A DNA stretch of 64,000 nucleotides, taken from NCBI RefSeq assembly GCF_001767395.1, contig NZ_CP017014.1, positions 2,798,501 through 2,862,500 on the forward strand, written 5' to 3'. The notes beneath the pieces were generated by a model. The model saw nothing but the letters and a program-made list of their open reading frames with translations, did not search any database and was not told the DNA's origin. Origin of the DNA: Rhodococcus sp. WMMA185. Its GTDB lineage: Bacteria > Actinomycetota > Actinomycetes > Mycobacteriales > Mycobacteriaceae. Positions 55,240 through 63,609 of the stretch are shown here, piece after piece. The translations under genes were made by a program, and so were the position numbers. Every line of letters starts with the position of its first letter. The stretch's first letter is position 1.

Positions 55240-56073
55240 ATGAGTGATCTGGGATCGACCTTCGACGAGGCTCGGCAGGAATTCGCCCGTCTCACGACGG
55301 CAGTATGGGCGCCGGCGGGCCAGTCTCTCGTCTTCCAACTCGGCCTGCGACCGGGAGACGCTGTTCTCGACGTGTGCTGCGGCGCAGGATCTTCGGCGAT
55401 TCCGGCGGCCGCAGCGGTGGGTCAGTCCGGGCTCGTCCACGCGGTCGACCTGGCTGATGAACTACTCGAACAGGGACGACTGAACGCCTCCGAACGTGGG
55501 CTGCAGAACATCGAATTCGTCTGCGCAGACGCGACCGAATGGGAGCCACCGAGCACCGTCCCACAACTCGGCTACGACGGTCTCGCGTGTTCCTACGGAG
55601 TGTTCTTCCTGCCCCACATGGACGCGGCGTTCACTCGGCTGGCCGGCCTGGTTCGACCCGGCGGCAAGATCGGAATCACCGTGTGGAGGCGTGGTGCGGT
55701 GTGCGAGTTCGCAGACACCTTCCTCGACGCGGTCGCGCGGCACGGCGAACGCAGCATAGGCCCAGCCGGGGCCGCGTTCGACATTCTCGAGCGCATGGAC
55801 ACCCCCGACCGTCTCCACCAGTGGCTTGCCGGGCTCGGTGCCCACGCGACCGAGGTCCGGGAACTGTCCAACATCATCCCCGCGACCCCCGAGTTCGCCT
55901 GGGACGCTGTCCTCGGTGGACCCCTTCGCGGGGCACTGTCCTCGTTCGACGCACACACCATCGAGGCGATCCGCCGCGATTTCCTCGAGCTACTCACCGA
56001 CCGTGCGATTCACGACATCGACGCCGGGACGCTGGTCGGGACCGCTACCACGAATGAGCCGAACGCAACCTGA
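55240..56073 (+). CDS. Class I SAM-dependent methyltransferase
   Basis: The 277-residue protein has motif [17 protein letters not shown], the acidic residue in [19 protein letters not shown], and [41 protein letters not shown], which resembles UbiE/Coq5-type methyltransferases. The substrate is unknown. ATG 55240 is preferred ([12 protein letters not shown]); the frame is open far upstream without sense. It is divergent from deoC and followed by purU after 12 bp. Confidence 0.87.
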   Translation: MSDLGSTFDEARQEFARLTTAVWAPAGQSLVFQLGLRPGDAVLDVCCGAGSSAIPAAAAVGQSGLVHAVDLADELLEQGRLNASERGLQNIEFVCADATEWEPPSTVPQLGYDGLACSYGVFFLPHMDAAFTRLAGLVRPGGKIGITVWRRGAVCEFADTFLDAVARHGERSIGPAGAAFDILERMDTPDRLHQWLAGLGAHATEVRELSNIIPATPEFAWDAVLGGPLRGALSSFDAHTIEAIRRDFLELLTDRAIHDIDAGTLVGTATTNEPNAT

Positions 56074-56085
56074 GAGACTGATGCC

Positions 56086-56970
56086 ATGAACGCTGCTTCG
56101 ATCGAGGACCACCGGTACGTTCTATCCCTCGGTTGCCCTGACCGCACCGGCATCGTCGCCCGCATTTCGACGTTTCTCGCCGAGGTGGGGGGCTGGATCG
56201 TCGAGGCGGCCTACCACGCCGACGCCGACACGGGTTGGTTCTTCACCCGTCAGGCGGTGCGGGCTTCCTCGGTCGGGATGTCCATAGATGAACTTCGGGA
56301 GCGCTTCGCGCCCGTCGCCGCAGAACTCGGCCCCGAAACGGAATGGACGGTGTCCGACACAGGAGCACGCAAGCGCGTGGTGCTGCTCGTCAGCAAAGAG
56401 GCCCACTGCCTCCACGACCTGTTGGGGCGTGCCGCAGGTGGTGAGTTGCCCGCCGAGGTCTGCGCCGTGATCGGCAACCACCGCGATCTCGAAAGCGTCT
56501 CACGAGCGCACGGCATCGACTTCCACCACGTCCCCTTCTCGAAGGATCCCGCAGAGCGGGGACCTTCGTTCGAACGGGTGCGTGAACTCGTCGATGCACA
56601 CGACCCTCACGCCATCGTGCTGGCACGTTTCATGCAGGTGCTGCCGCCAGCGCTCTGCGAGAACTGGGCCGGCCGCGCCATCAACATCCATCACAGCTTC
56701 CTGCCCTCGTTCGTCGGCGCCCGCCCGTACCACCAGGCGTTCGCGCGCGGGGTAAAACTCATAGGCGCAACCTGCCACTACGTGACTGCGGAACTCGACG
56801 CGGGCCCCATCATCGAACAGGACGTGATCCGTGTCGACCACGCAGACGAGGTCGCCGACATGGTCCGGCAGGGCCGCGACATCGAGAAACTCGTTCTCTC
56901 CCGTGGCCTTCGCTGGCATCTCGAGGATCGCGTCCTGGTGCACGGGCGAAAGACGGTGGTGTTCAGCTAG
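56086..56970 (+). CDS. purU: Formyltetrahydrofolate deformylase
   Basis: PurU hydrolyses 10-formyl-THF to THF and formate. The 294-residue protein has an N-terminal ACT domain (VLSLGCPDRTGIVARISTFL) and a formyltransferase domain with VCAVIGNHRDLE, VLARFMQVLP, and the signature INIHHSFLPSFVGARPYHQAFARGVKLIGATCHYVTAELDAGPII, which carries the catalytic Asn/His/Asp. ATG 56086, 12 bp after the methyltransferase stop. A connection to one-carbon balance is plain from the family. Confidence 0.95.
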   Translation: MNAASIEDHRYVLSLGCPDRTGIVARISTFLAEVGGWIVEAAYHADADTGWFFTRQAVRASSVGMSIDELRERFAPVAAELGPETEWTVSDTGARKRVVLLVSKEAHCLHDLLGRAAGGELPAEVCAVIGNHRDLESVSRAHGIDFHHVPFSKDPAERGPSFERVRELVDAHDPHAIVLARFMQVLPPALCENWAGRAINIHHSFLPSFVGARPYHQAFARGVKLIGATCHYVTAELDAGPIIEQDVIRVDHADEVADMVRQGRDIEKLVLSRGLRWHLEDRVLVHGRKTVVFS

Positions 56971-57019
56971 CACTGGTACGGGATCGGGGCAATGCGGTAG
57001 GCAACTGGCGCTCGAGGTG

Positions 57020-58069
57020 CTATAGGTTTCGCAGATGCACGATCTCCCGATCGAACTCGTCGATGTTCTCCACCGAACTCATGTGACCGACACCGGGAAG
57101 AACGACGAGGCGCTCGAGGTTTCCGGCCTCGTCCAACATTCGAGCAAGCCTGCGCGAGTGGACCGGCGGGGTCAATCGGTCCCCGGATCCGACGAGCACC
57201 GTGGTCGGGACGCTCAGATTCTCCAACGCCTCATGGATATCCAGGCCACTGAGTGCCGCACCCCAGTTGCCGCGAATACGTGGATCACAATCGCGAACGA
57301 TCTTCTCGCAAAACTGAACTTCGTCGCGCGAAGCGTTCGGTGACATCGCCGCATACTGGAGCGCGCGCGTCGTCGCAGGCGAAGAGACAAGCGGCACGGG
57401 TGAACTCAGCAATGCCCGGCCGACCGGTACCGGGACCCGAGGAAATCGGTTCGGGAGTGGGAGCACGGTGGTGTCTGCGATGAGCCGATCGCACGCTGTG
57501 CTGGCCAGCAGTACAGCCGAGGCGTACCTGTTCACCTGATCGGGGTGCCGACCCGCCCAGGCCATGACGCTCATGCCGCCCATGCTGTGACCGACGATCA
57601 CAGCCTTCTTGTGTCCGTTGACCGACGCATTCGGCACAGTCGCTTTCAAGACCGCTGACAAGTCGTCCCCGAGAACTCCCGGGCTGAAAGCGAGCGAGCC
57701 CGCCGTGCTGCGGCCGTGTCCGCGTTGGTCATAGGTGATCACGCGATACTCACCAGCCAGTGCGTTCACCTGCGGGTACCAGTACTCGCAGGAACAGGCC
57801 CAACCGTGGCTCAGCACAATGGGTTCGCCGCCCTGAGGTCCGTAGGCTTGGACGTGGAGCGTGGCTCCGTCGTCGGTGAGGATCTCCATCACGTCGGGTT
57901 GCAGGCTCGGGGTGCGGAGCAATTCGTTCCGCAAGGTCGCCGACGTGGATGTCATCTCTCGGGTCGTGCGCCTGTAGCGGGCCACCGCTGCAGCTGCGGT
58001 GACTAGGATGGCCGCCCCTGCAACCCCGACGAGTACCTCACGGCCCGTGATACGCGAACTGCCGAACAT
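57020..58069 (-). CDS. Membrane-anchored alpha/beta hydrolase
   Basis: The 349-residue protein has an N-terminal helix (VLVGVAGAAILVTAAAAVA, about residues 13-31) and an alpha/beta-hydrolase domain: HGWACSCEYWYPQ, YDQRGHGRS, nucleophile elbow VGHSMGGMSV, Asp in VLVGSGDRLTPP and His in GVGHMSSVEN. The fold matches serine esterases/lipases; substrate unknown. ATG 58069 follows AGGGG at 6 bp; a GTG two codons upstream is possible. It is convergent with purU. Confidence 0.87.
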   Translation of the reverse strand: MFGSSRITGREVLVGVAGAAILVTAAAAVARYRRTTREMTSTSATLRNELLRTPSLQPDVMEILTDDGATLHVQAYGPQGGEPIVLSHGWACSCEYWYPQVNALAGEYRVITYDQRGHGRSTAGSLAFSPGVLGDDLSAVLKATVPNASVNGHKKAVIVGHSMGGMSVMAWAGRHPDQVNRYASAVLLASTACDRLIADTTVLPLPNRFPRVPVPVGRALLSSPVPLVSSPATTRALQYAAMSPNASRDEVQFCEKIVRDCDPRIRGNWGAALSGLDIHEALENLSVPTTVLVGSGDRLTPPVHSRRLARMLDEAGNLERLVVLPGVGHMSSVENIDEFDREIVHLRNL

Positions 58070-58145
58070 GCCCACCCCTGACTTGATTCATACCCGTTGG
58101 GTCGGTTGACTGTGTGCTCTGCGCCGGAAGCGCTGAAGGTGGGTC

Positions 58146-58439
58146 CTACCTGCGCGGGCCGCGCTGTATGTCATCAACGCGTGGACGCACGTCCACCAGA
58201 TAGACACACACGGCAATCACCGCAATGATGCCCAGCAAACTTACCGGCGGGAAAATCAGCAGGACGAGGAGCGCGGCGACGAGGATGCCCAGCCAGATCG
58301 GCTTGGTCAACTTGTCCACGGCCGTAAACGCGTCTTTGCGCTGGCGGGCCGCGTGAAACACCGCGAAACCCGCACCACCGAGCGCAATGATCTGAAGTAC
58401 GAAAAAGATCAGCGAAATGATGCCGTCAACTTGAATCAC
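58146..58439 (-). CDS. DUF2516 family membrane protein
   Basis: The 97-residue protein has two predicted helices (about residues 6-29 and 49-80) and a charged tail (DVRPRVDDIQRGPRR), as in actinobacterial DUF2516 proteins. It starts at GTG 58439 after a GGGGG tract. It lies just downstream of the hbhA terminator and upstream of the hydrolase gene; a homologue follows hbhA in mycobacteria (Rv0476 from memory). Function unknown. Confidence 0.8.
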   Translation of the reverse strand: MIQVDGIISLIFFVLQIIALGGAGFAVFHAARQRKDAFTAVDKLTKPIWLGILVAALLVLLIFPPVSLLGIIAVIAVCVYLVDVRPRVDDIQRGPRR

Positions 58440-58466
58440 ACCCCCATACTACGAGGTCGAAGGCTC

Positions 58467-58497
58467 TCGGCCCCCGCGTTGAACACGCGGGGGCCGA
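58467..58497 (-). terminator. Terminator hairpin after hbhA
   Basis: TCGGCCCCCGCGT and ACGCGGGGGCCGA form a perfect 13-bp, very GC-rich stem with loop TGAAC, 40 bp beyond the hbhA stop. It separates hbhA from the DUF2516 gene. Confidence 0.85.
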
Positions 58498-58536
58498 AAG
58501 ATATCAACGACCTCGCCGATGCTCTCGGCGCTGGGA

Positions 58537-59361
58537 TCAAGCCTTCTTGGCTGGAGCCTTCTTGGCCGGACCGCTTGCGGCCTTGGCCGGAGCAGCCTTC
58601 TTCGCGGCGGGAGCCTTGGCCGGCGCAGCCTTCTTCGCGGCGGGAGCCTTGGCCGGCGCAGCCTTCTCGGTGCGAGCCTGGACATCGTCGGCGACTGCAG
58701 TCACACGATCGGCGGCGTCCTTCGATGCCTCCTCGACCTGATCGCCGAGGTCGAGAACCTTCAGCGCAGCATCGTCGCCGGCGTCGGCAATGACCTCGCC
58801 GAGGCCCTCGGCGGTGTCGGAGATACGTCCCGAAGCGAGGCCTGCAAGCTTGGCAGCCTGCTCGCCCACGGCGCGGGTCTGGCGTGCCACGGTGCCGAGA
58901 GCTTCCTCGGTCAGCTCGACGGCGTCACCGAAAGCGGTCTCGGCCCTGACGATGCTCTCCTCGACCGCGGGCTGCTTGCGGATGCGCTCGACAGTGTCTT
59001 CGCCACGCTCCGCAAGGGACGTGTACAGGTCGGATGCGACCTTGAGGTAGGCCTCGGCAACCTTGCGCAGTTCCTCCGGGGTGAACTTCTCCCGCAGCTC
59101 GGCGAGCTCCTCGGGCAGCTCGGAGGGCAGCCCCGCGAGACGATCGCGGAGGTTCTCGACGCTCTCGGTGACCTCTTCCTGCAGCCCGGCGAAGCGCTCG
59201 CGGGCGTCTCCGACGCGCTCTTCGACATCACCCTGGGTGCTCTCGGCGCGCGAGCGAGCCTGGGCCACGACGTCTGCGACGGCCTGCACCACGACATCTC
59301 CGGCGCCTACCGCTGCGTACAGCGAGGTCTTGGCTCTGTCGATGGTCTTCAGGTCAGTCAT
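58537..59361 (-). CDS. hbhA: Heparin-binding haemagglutinin-type protein (HbhA)
   Basis: The 274-residue protein is mainly long amphipathic helices (YAAVGAGDVVVQAVADVVAQARSR through LVQ-like coils with VENLRDRLAGLPSELPEELAELREKFTPEELRKVAEAYL) and ends in a Lys/Ala/Pro-rich tail of KKAAPAKAPA repeats that bind sulfated sugars or DNA in mycobacterial HbhA. ATG 59361 follows AGGAG by 7 bp. It overlaps the 3' end of the HTH gene by 8 bp. In a non-pathogenic actinobacterium a role in aggregation or membrane lipid organisation is more likely than adhesion. Confidence 0.88.
   Translation of the reverse strand: MTDLKTIDRAKTSLYAAVGAGDVVVQAVADVVAQARSRAESTQGDVEERVGDARERFAGLQEEVTESVENLRDRLAGLPSELPEELAELREKFTPEELRKVAEAYLKVASDLYTSLAERGEDTVERIRKQPAVEESIVRAETAFGDAVELTEEALGTVARQTRAVGEQAAKLAGLASGRISDTAEGLGEVIADAGDDAALKVLDLGDQVEEASKDAADRVTAVADDVQARTEKAAPAKAPAAKKAAPAKAPAAKKAAPAKAASGPAKKAPAKKA
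58549..58672. repeat. GC-rich tandem repeat coding the HbhA tail
   Basis: Repeated units of about 30 bp containing CTTCTTCGCGGCGGGAGCCT, with shorter relatives, encode the Lys/Ala/Pro tail. Similar repeats vary in number among mycobacterial hbhA genes. Confidence 0.75.
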
Positions 59362-59890
59362 CGGCTTTCTCCTGTTCAATGTGGTGGGATTCTGGTTCCG
59401 GCGTCTGGGAATCAGAACGCTGGGGTTCTTCTGTTCGAGGCTCGGACGTCCGCTCTTCGGTCGCAAGCTTGGATTCCGGGGGGCCACCCGCTTCCGCCGC
59501 GTCGTTCTCCCGACGGAACGACTCATAGATTTCGAGCAGCACCTGCTTTTGCCGCTCGGTGATCGCCGTATCAGCGAGTAGGGCATCACGGACAGGACCG
59601 TGCGGCCGTTGCTCGAGGTACCCCGCCTGGACATACAGGACCTCCGATGACAGCCGGAGGCCCTTGGCTATCTGTCCGAGCACTTCGGCCGAGGGTTTGC
59701 GCAACCCCCGTTCGATCTGACTCAGATACGGATTACTGACGCCGGCTAGCTGCGCCAACTGGCGCATCGACACGTGAGCCGCCTCGCGCTGCGCACGAAT
59801 GAAGCCGCCGATATCGTGAGCAGCGTTGCTGACTACGCGAGCAGCCAAATCTCCTGCCCCGGCCGCTTCGCAATCCTCGTCGCCTGCCAT
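59354..59890 (-). CDS. XRE-family regulator upstream of hbhA
   Basis: The 178-residue protein has a Cro/CI HTH near its N terminus (IGGFIRAQREAAHVSMRQLAQLAGVSNPYLSQIERGLRKPSAEVLGQIAKGL, about residues 26-77), a short middle domain (YVQAGYLEQRP and ITERQKQVLLEIYESFRREN), and an acidic Glu/Pro-rich end. ATG 59890 follows GGAGG by 5 bp. It overlaps the hbhA start, so it and hbhA form an operon. A palindrome upstream suggests autoregulation. The mycobacterial homologue (Rv0474) is a DNA-binding protein. Confidence 0.88.
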   Translation of the reverse strand: MAGDEDCEAAGAGDLAARVVSNAAHDIGGFIRAQREAAHVSMRQLAQLAGVSNPYLSQIERGLRKPSAEVLGQIAKGLRLSSEVLYVQAGYLEQRPHGPVRDALLADTAITERQKQVLLEIYESFRRENDAAEAGGPPESKLATEERTSEPRTEEPQRSDSQTPEPESHHIEQEKADD

Positions 59891-59928
59891 CAGTCCTCCG
59901 TATTGCTGGGCAGAATCAAGCCTAAAGC

Positions 59929-59961
59929 AGAGTGCTAGCAATTGCAAGCACTCTGCTAGCA
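59929..59961. promoter_or_regulatory. Palindromic operator upstream of the HTH-hbhA operon
   Basis: 59929-59954 is a 26-bp inverted repeat with one mismatched pair, centred on AATT with AGAGTGCT and AGCACTCT arms. A second TGCTAGCA at 59954-59961 starts 21 bp after the first at 59933, so two sites lie on the same face of the helix. The position is 40-70 bp upstream of the HTH start. Confidence 0.7.
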
Positions 59962-59983
59962 CCCCCGGACCCGCTAGCGGAGA

Positions 59984-61264
59984 TCAGCCGAACATCAGTG
60001 TCGAGAGGGTGTAAATGGCCAGGCCGGCAATCGCACCGACCACAGCGCCGTTGATGCGGATGAACTGCAGGTCCCTGCCCACCTGGAGTTCGATCTTGGC
60101 GGACGTTTCCTCGGCATCCCAGCGCTCCACGGTGTCCGTGATGATCCCGGTGATCTCGTCTGTGTAGTGGTCGACGATGTACCTCGTGCCGGAAAGCACC
60201 CAACCGTCGATCTTGGCCCTGAGTTCGTGCTCGTCACGCAATCGCTCGCCGAACCCGACGACGTTCTCCGCGACCTTGGTGCGCAGCGTGCTGCGTGGGT
60301 CATCGACCGACTCCAAGACCAGGCGTTTGGCCACCTTCCAGGTTGCGGCAGCGAGTCCAGTCACCTCCTCGCGACCCATGATCTCGGCCTTGATCTTCTC
60401 TGCCTTCTCGATGGTTGCGAGGTCATTTTGCAGGTCGTTGGCGAAATCGACGAGGAAACGGTTGGCCGCCTGTCGCACTTCGTGCTCGGGATTCGATCTC
60501 ACCTTCCAAGTGAATTCGACCAGTTCCCTGTGAATCTTCTCGCCGAGCATCGCATCCACGAACTTGGGCGACCACGCGGGCGAGTCACGGCTGATGACCC
60601 GGTCGATGGTCTCCTGGCTGCCCAGCGCCCACTGGTGTGCACGCTCGGCAAGTAGATCCAGGATTGGGAGTTGCCGATTCTCACGCAGAAGTTCAGCGAG
60701 AACGCGGCCGATCGGCGGCCCCCACCGCGGCTCGGCGAGCCTGCGCACGAGGGTGTTGTCGATGATCTGCTGCACGTCCTCATCGCGCAGGACCTCGACA
60801 ATTCCACGCAGGATCGTGGCCGTCTCGGCCGCGATCCGTTCGGCGTGTTTGGGCTCCGCCATCCAGGTACCCAGCCGCCGTGGGATGTCAGCGGCCTGCA
60901 CCTTGTCGGAGACCACCTCGGGTGCGAGAAAGTTCTTACCAACGAAACTGCTCAGGCTCGCACCGAGCTGATCCTTCTTGCGCTTGATGATCGCGGTGTG
61001 CGGAATCGGCAATCCGAGTGGATGCCGAAAAAGCGCTGTAACGGCGAACCAGTCAGCAAGCGCGCCGACCATCCCGGCCTCCGACGCAGCCCGCACGTAC
61101 CCGACCCATTCCCCCGCCCCACGCGACTCCTGCCATCGGCAGACCAGGTACACGACGGTGGCGAAGACGAGGAAGCCCGTCGCCACAGCCTTCATCTTGC
61201 GAAGGTCGCGTCGCTTCACATCGTCGTCGAAGGCGCCAAGGCTCAGTTGGTCCACAGACGCCAT
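59984..61264 (-). CDS. DUF445 family membrane protein
   Basis: The 426-residue protein has an N-terminal helix pair (VATGFLVFATVVYLVCRW and a WVGYVRAASEAGMVGALADWFAVTALFRHPLGLPIPHT motif diagnostic of DUF445), a long cytoplasmic helical domain, and a C-terminal helix (INGAVVGAIAGLAIYTLSTLMFG). YheB/DUF445 proteins are of unknown function. ATG 61264 is preferred; the frame extends to 61324. It is followed by the HTH-hbhA operon after 93 bp and is divergent from the TetR gene. Confidence 0.87.
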   Translation of the reverse strand: MASVDQLSLGAFDDDVKRRDLRKMKAVATGFLVFATVVYLVCRWQESRGAGEWVGYVRAASEAGMVGALADWFAVTALFRHPLGLPIPHTAIIKRKKDQLGASLSSFVGKNFLAPEVVSDKVQAADIPRRLGTWMAEPKHAERIAAETATILRGIVEVLRDEDVQQIIDNTLVRRLAEPRWGPPIGRVLAELLRENRQLPILDLLAERAHQWALGSQETIDRVISRDSPAWSPKFVDAMLGEKIHRELVEFTWKVRSNPEHEVRQAANRFLVDFANDLQNDLATIEKAEKIKAEIMGREEVTGLAAATWKVAKRLVLESVDDPRSTLRTKVAENVVGFGERLRDEHELRAKIDGWVLSGTRYIVDHYTDEITGIITDTVERWDAEETSAKIELQVGRDLQFIRINGAVVGAIAGLAIYTLSTLMFG

Positions 61265-61436
61265 TGTGCCCAAGGGCGGTACCACGACGGCAGGACACAC
61301 CCGCGCAGGACCCGCATTCTGCAACGGGAGAACTCCAGCCCACTAGGCTGATAGAACATACGAAACGAAACGGATGCGACGAGGCACCGGATGTACGAAC
61401 GACTATGCGAAAGATCCCGAACAGGTGACCGAGTCT

Positions 61437-62126
61437 ATGACGAAGCTGGACAAAGCAACAAAGCCCGACGGGCGCAAGCGCCGCTGGCGTGAGCACAAGA
61501 TCGCGCGACGAGAAGAACTCGTAGACGGAACGATTGCGGCCATCCGCCTTCGCGGACGAGACATCGGCATGGATGAAATCGCGTCGGAGATCGGTATCTC
61601 CAAGACCGTGCTCTATCGGTACTTCGCGGACAAGAGCGACCTGACGAATGCGACCATGGCGCGTTACGTAGAGACCACGCTCGCGCCGAGGATCTACGAG
61701 GCCATCGGTGAAGACCTCGACGACTTCGAGCTGACCCGCGCCACCGTCACCGCGTACGTGGAGACGGTGGCATCGGATCCCGACGTGTACCTGTACATCA
61801 TGGCCAACGACTCGGGGTCCGGGCGCAACGCGGTGGCCGATTCCGAGCGCTTGATCGCCGACGTCCTCGCCACCGTTCTGGGCGAGCGACTACGCGAAAT
61901 GGAGATGGACTCCGGCGGAGTAGTCCCGTGGGCGTACGCGATCGTCGGAGGCGTTCAGCTCGCCACACACTGGTGGATCTCCAACCGGTCCATGTCGGTC
62001 GAGGCGCTGATCAATTACCTCACGATGATGATCTGGGGCGGCCTGACAGGAATCGCAGAGGTCAGCGGATCGCCCGCGCGTTTCAATTCGATCCCTCACC
62101 CTCTGCTTCCACCCGAGAGTGACTGA
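61437..62126 (+). CDS. TetR family transcriptional regulator
   Basis: The 229-residue protein has a TetR N-terminal HTH (AAIRLRGRDIGMDEIASEIGISKTVLYRYFADKSDL, about residues 33-70) and a helical ligand domain. It is divergent from the DUF445 gene, and a mycobacterial relative (Rv0472c) is at the same place. ATG 61437 is used; a GTG four codons upstream is possible. The ligand is unknown. A hairpin terminator follows the stop. Confidence 0.88.
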   Translation: MTKLDKATKPDGRKRRWREHKIARREELVDGTIAAIRLRGRDIGMDEIASEIGISKTVLYRYFADKSDLTNATMARYVETTLAPRIYEAIGEDLDDFELTRATVTAYVETVASDPDVYLYIMANDSGSGRNAVADSERLIADVLATVLGERLREMEMDSGGVVPWAYAIVGGVQLATHWWISNRSMSVEALINYLTMMIWGGLTGIAEVSGSPARFNSIPHPLLPPESD

Positions 62127-62138
62127 GTAGCAAGGAGC

Positions 62139-62172
62139 TTCGCAAGGGGGAGGTACCCCTCCTCCTTGCGAA
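62139..62172 (+). terminator. Terminator hairpin after the TetR gene
   Basis: TTCGCAAGG...GGAGG and CCTCC...CCTTGCGAA pair over about 14 bp with one interruption and a GTAC centre, 12 bp after the stop. Confidence 0.8.
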
Positions 62173-62287
62173 ACCGCCGCGAAAACGCCGGACGTGCCGG
62201 ATTCTCGCCCGTGATCACCTGAGCCTCAGATGAATTCAATCTCGACTAGTGGTCGTCCAGATAGCTCTCTTGTGGCACTGTTTGCAC

Positions 62288-63148
62288 ATGGCAGAGACAA
62301 ATCGCGATTTCTGGAAGACGCCGGCCGTCGAAATCCTGCGGATGCGTCCCGGGCAGACGATCTCCGAGCTCGACCGAAACGGCACCCCCGGCTTCATCGG
62401 CGACAAGTCCGACGGTTTACGCCTCCTCGAGGAACGTGGAACCGACCTGTCCGTGCTGCAGGAGAAGCTGTACGCCAACGGAAGGTCCGGCGACAGACGC
62501 TCAATCCTTCTGATTCTTCAAGGCATGGACACCGCGGGTAAAGGCGGAATGGTCCGGCACGTCATCGGACAAGTCGATCCTGGAGGCGTCGACCACGCGT
62601 CGTTCGGCGTGCCGACACCGGAGGAGAAGCGCCACCACTACCTGTGGCGAATCAACAAGGCACTCCCCCGCGCCGGCCAGCTGGGAGTGTTCGATCGATC
62701 GCATTACGAAGACGTGCTAGTGGTGCGGGTCCACGACCTCGTACCCGAGAGCGTGTGGAGCGGACGCTACGACGAGATCAACCGGTTCGAAAAGGAACTC
62801 GTCAGGGGCGGCATGACACTGATCAAGGTTGCCATGTTCGTGTCGTTGGACGAGCAACGGCGGCGGCTCCTCGATCGGCTCAACCGTCCGGACAAGCACT
62901 GGAAATACAACCCCGCGGACGTGACCGAACGCAAACTGTGGCCCGCGTACCAGGCTGCGTATCAAACAATGCTCGACAAGACGTCCACCGACTACGCGCC
63001 GTGGTACGTCATTCCTTCCGATCGCAAGTGGTACAGCCGGATTGCTGTCACAGAGCTACTCATCGATGCCTTCGAAAAGCTCGACCTCCACTGGCCGGTT
63101 GCCAACTTCGACATCGAAACCGAGAAACGACGGCTCGCCAAGTCCTGA
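62288..63148 (+). CDS. ppk2: PPK2-family polyphosphate:nucleotide phosphotransferase
   Basis: PPK2 enzymes phosphorylate nucleoside mono- or diphosphates with polyphosphate, or the reverse. The 286-residue protein has a P-loop-like Walker A in LILQGMDTAGKGGMVRHV, lid residues RHHYLWR, and Walker B FDRSHYEDVLVVRVH, followed by ERRRRLLDRLNRPDKHWKYNPADVTERKLWPAYQ-type motifs of this subfamily. The subclass (AMP or ADP preference) is not certain. ATG 62288 has no clear ribosome site. The gene stands alone behind the TetR terminator; exopolyphosphatase and phosphate regulators are elsewhere in the window. Confidence 0.88.
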   Translation: MAETNRDFWKTPAVEILRMRPGQTISELDRNGTPGFIGDKSDGLRLLEERGTDLSVLQEKLYANGRSGDRRSILLILQGMDTAGKGGMVRHVIGQVDPGGVDHASFGVPTPEEKRHHYLWRINKALPRAGQLGVFDRSHYEDVLVVRVHDLVPESVWSGRYDEINRFEKELVRGGMTLIKVAMFVSLDEQRRRLLDRLNRPDKHWKYNPADVTERKLWPAYQAAYQTMLDKTSTDYAPWYVIPSDRKWYSRIAVTELLIDAFEKLDLHWPVANFDIETEKRRLAKS

Positions 63149-63190
63149 TCAGCGGTGGCCGGGGACCGGCCGGACCCGCTGAAAATGCAG

Positions 63191-63412
63191 TCAGAAAATA
63201 TGCGGTGTCTCGTGATGGAGTCTGTGGTCGTGGCGCACGGTGCCGCCATACAATGCCATCGCCGAAACCACTCCGACGACGCACACGGATCCGGCGATAA
63301 CGGCCCAACCACCGTTCCCTGAACCCGCGGCAACGAGGAATCCGCCGAGCGCAGCCACCGAGATCAGCACCAGTGCAAAGCTGACCCATGCTGCGAAGAG
63401 ATTCAGTTTCAT
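63191..63412 (-). CDS. Small two-helix membrane protein
   Basis: The 73-residue protein has two predicted helices (about residues 6-28 and 35-57) and a His-rich end (RHDHRLHHETPHIF) that could bind metal. ATG 63412 is taken with GAGG 8 bp upstream; a GTG three codons earlier also has a site. It is convergent with ppk2. No family recognised. Confidence 0.65.
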   Translation of the reverse strand: MKLNLFAAWVSFALVLISVAALGGFLVAAGSGNGGWAVIAGSVCVVGVVSAMALYGGTVRHDHRLHHETPHIF

Positions 63413-63609
63413 GCCATTCACCTCACCTTCGAGGAACTTGTTCCCGAGGCTACGCGCGACCTTCAGCGCTCACAAGAAAAATACTGCTCACCCAGTTACT
63501 TTGGGTCAGAAAACAAGTCAGTCGGTTTATAAATTGTAAGTTCGGGAATCCCTTTGGCATGACCGCTATTCATCGCGAACCGAGACCCGCCGTCTGCGGC
63601 AAGCAGCCG
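63413..63609. promoter_or_regulatory. Intergenic region before the glycosyltransferase gene
   Basis: The segment is AT-rich around 63520-63540 (TTTATAAATTG), which could supply a -10 element for the rightward gene. No palindrome or riboswitch-like fold was recognised. Confidence 0.4.
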
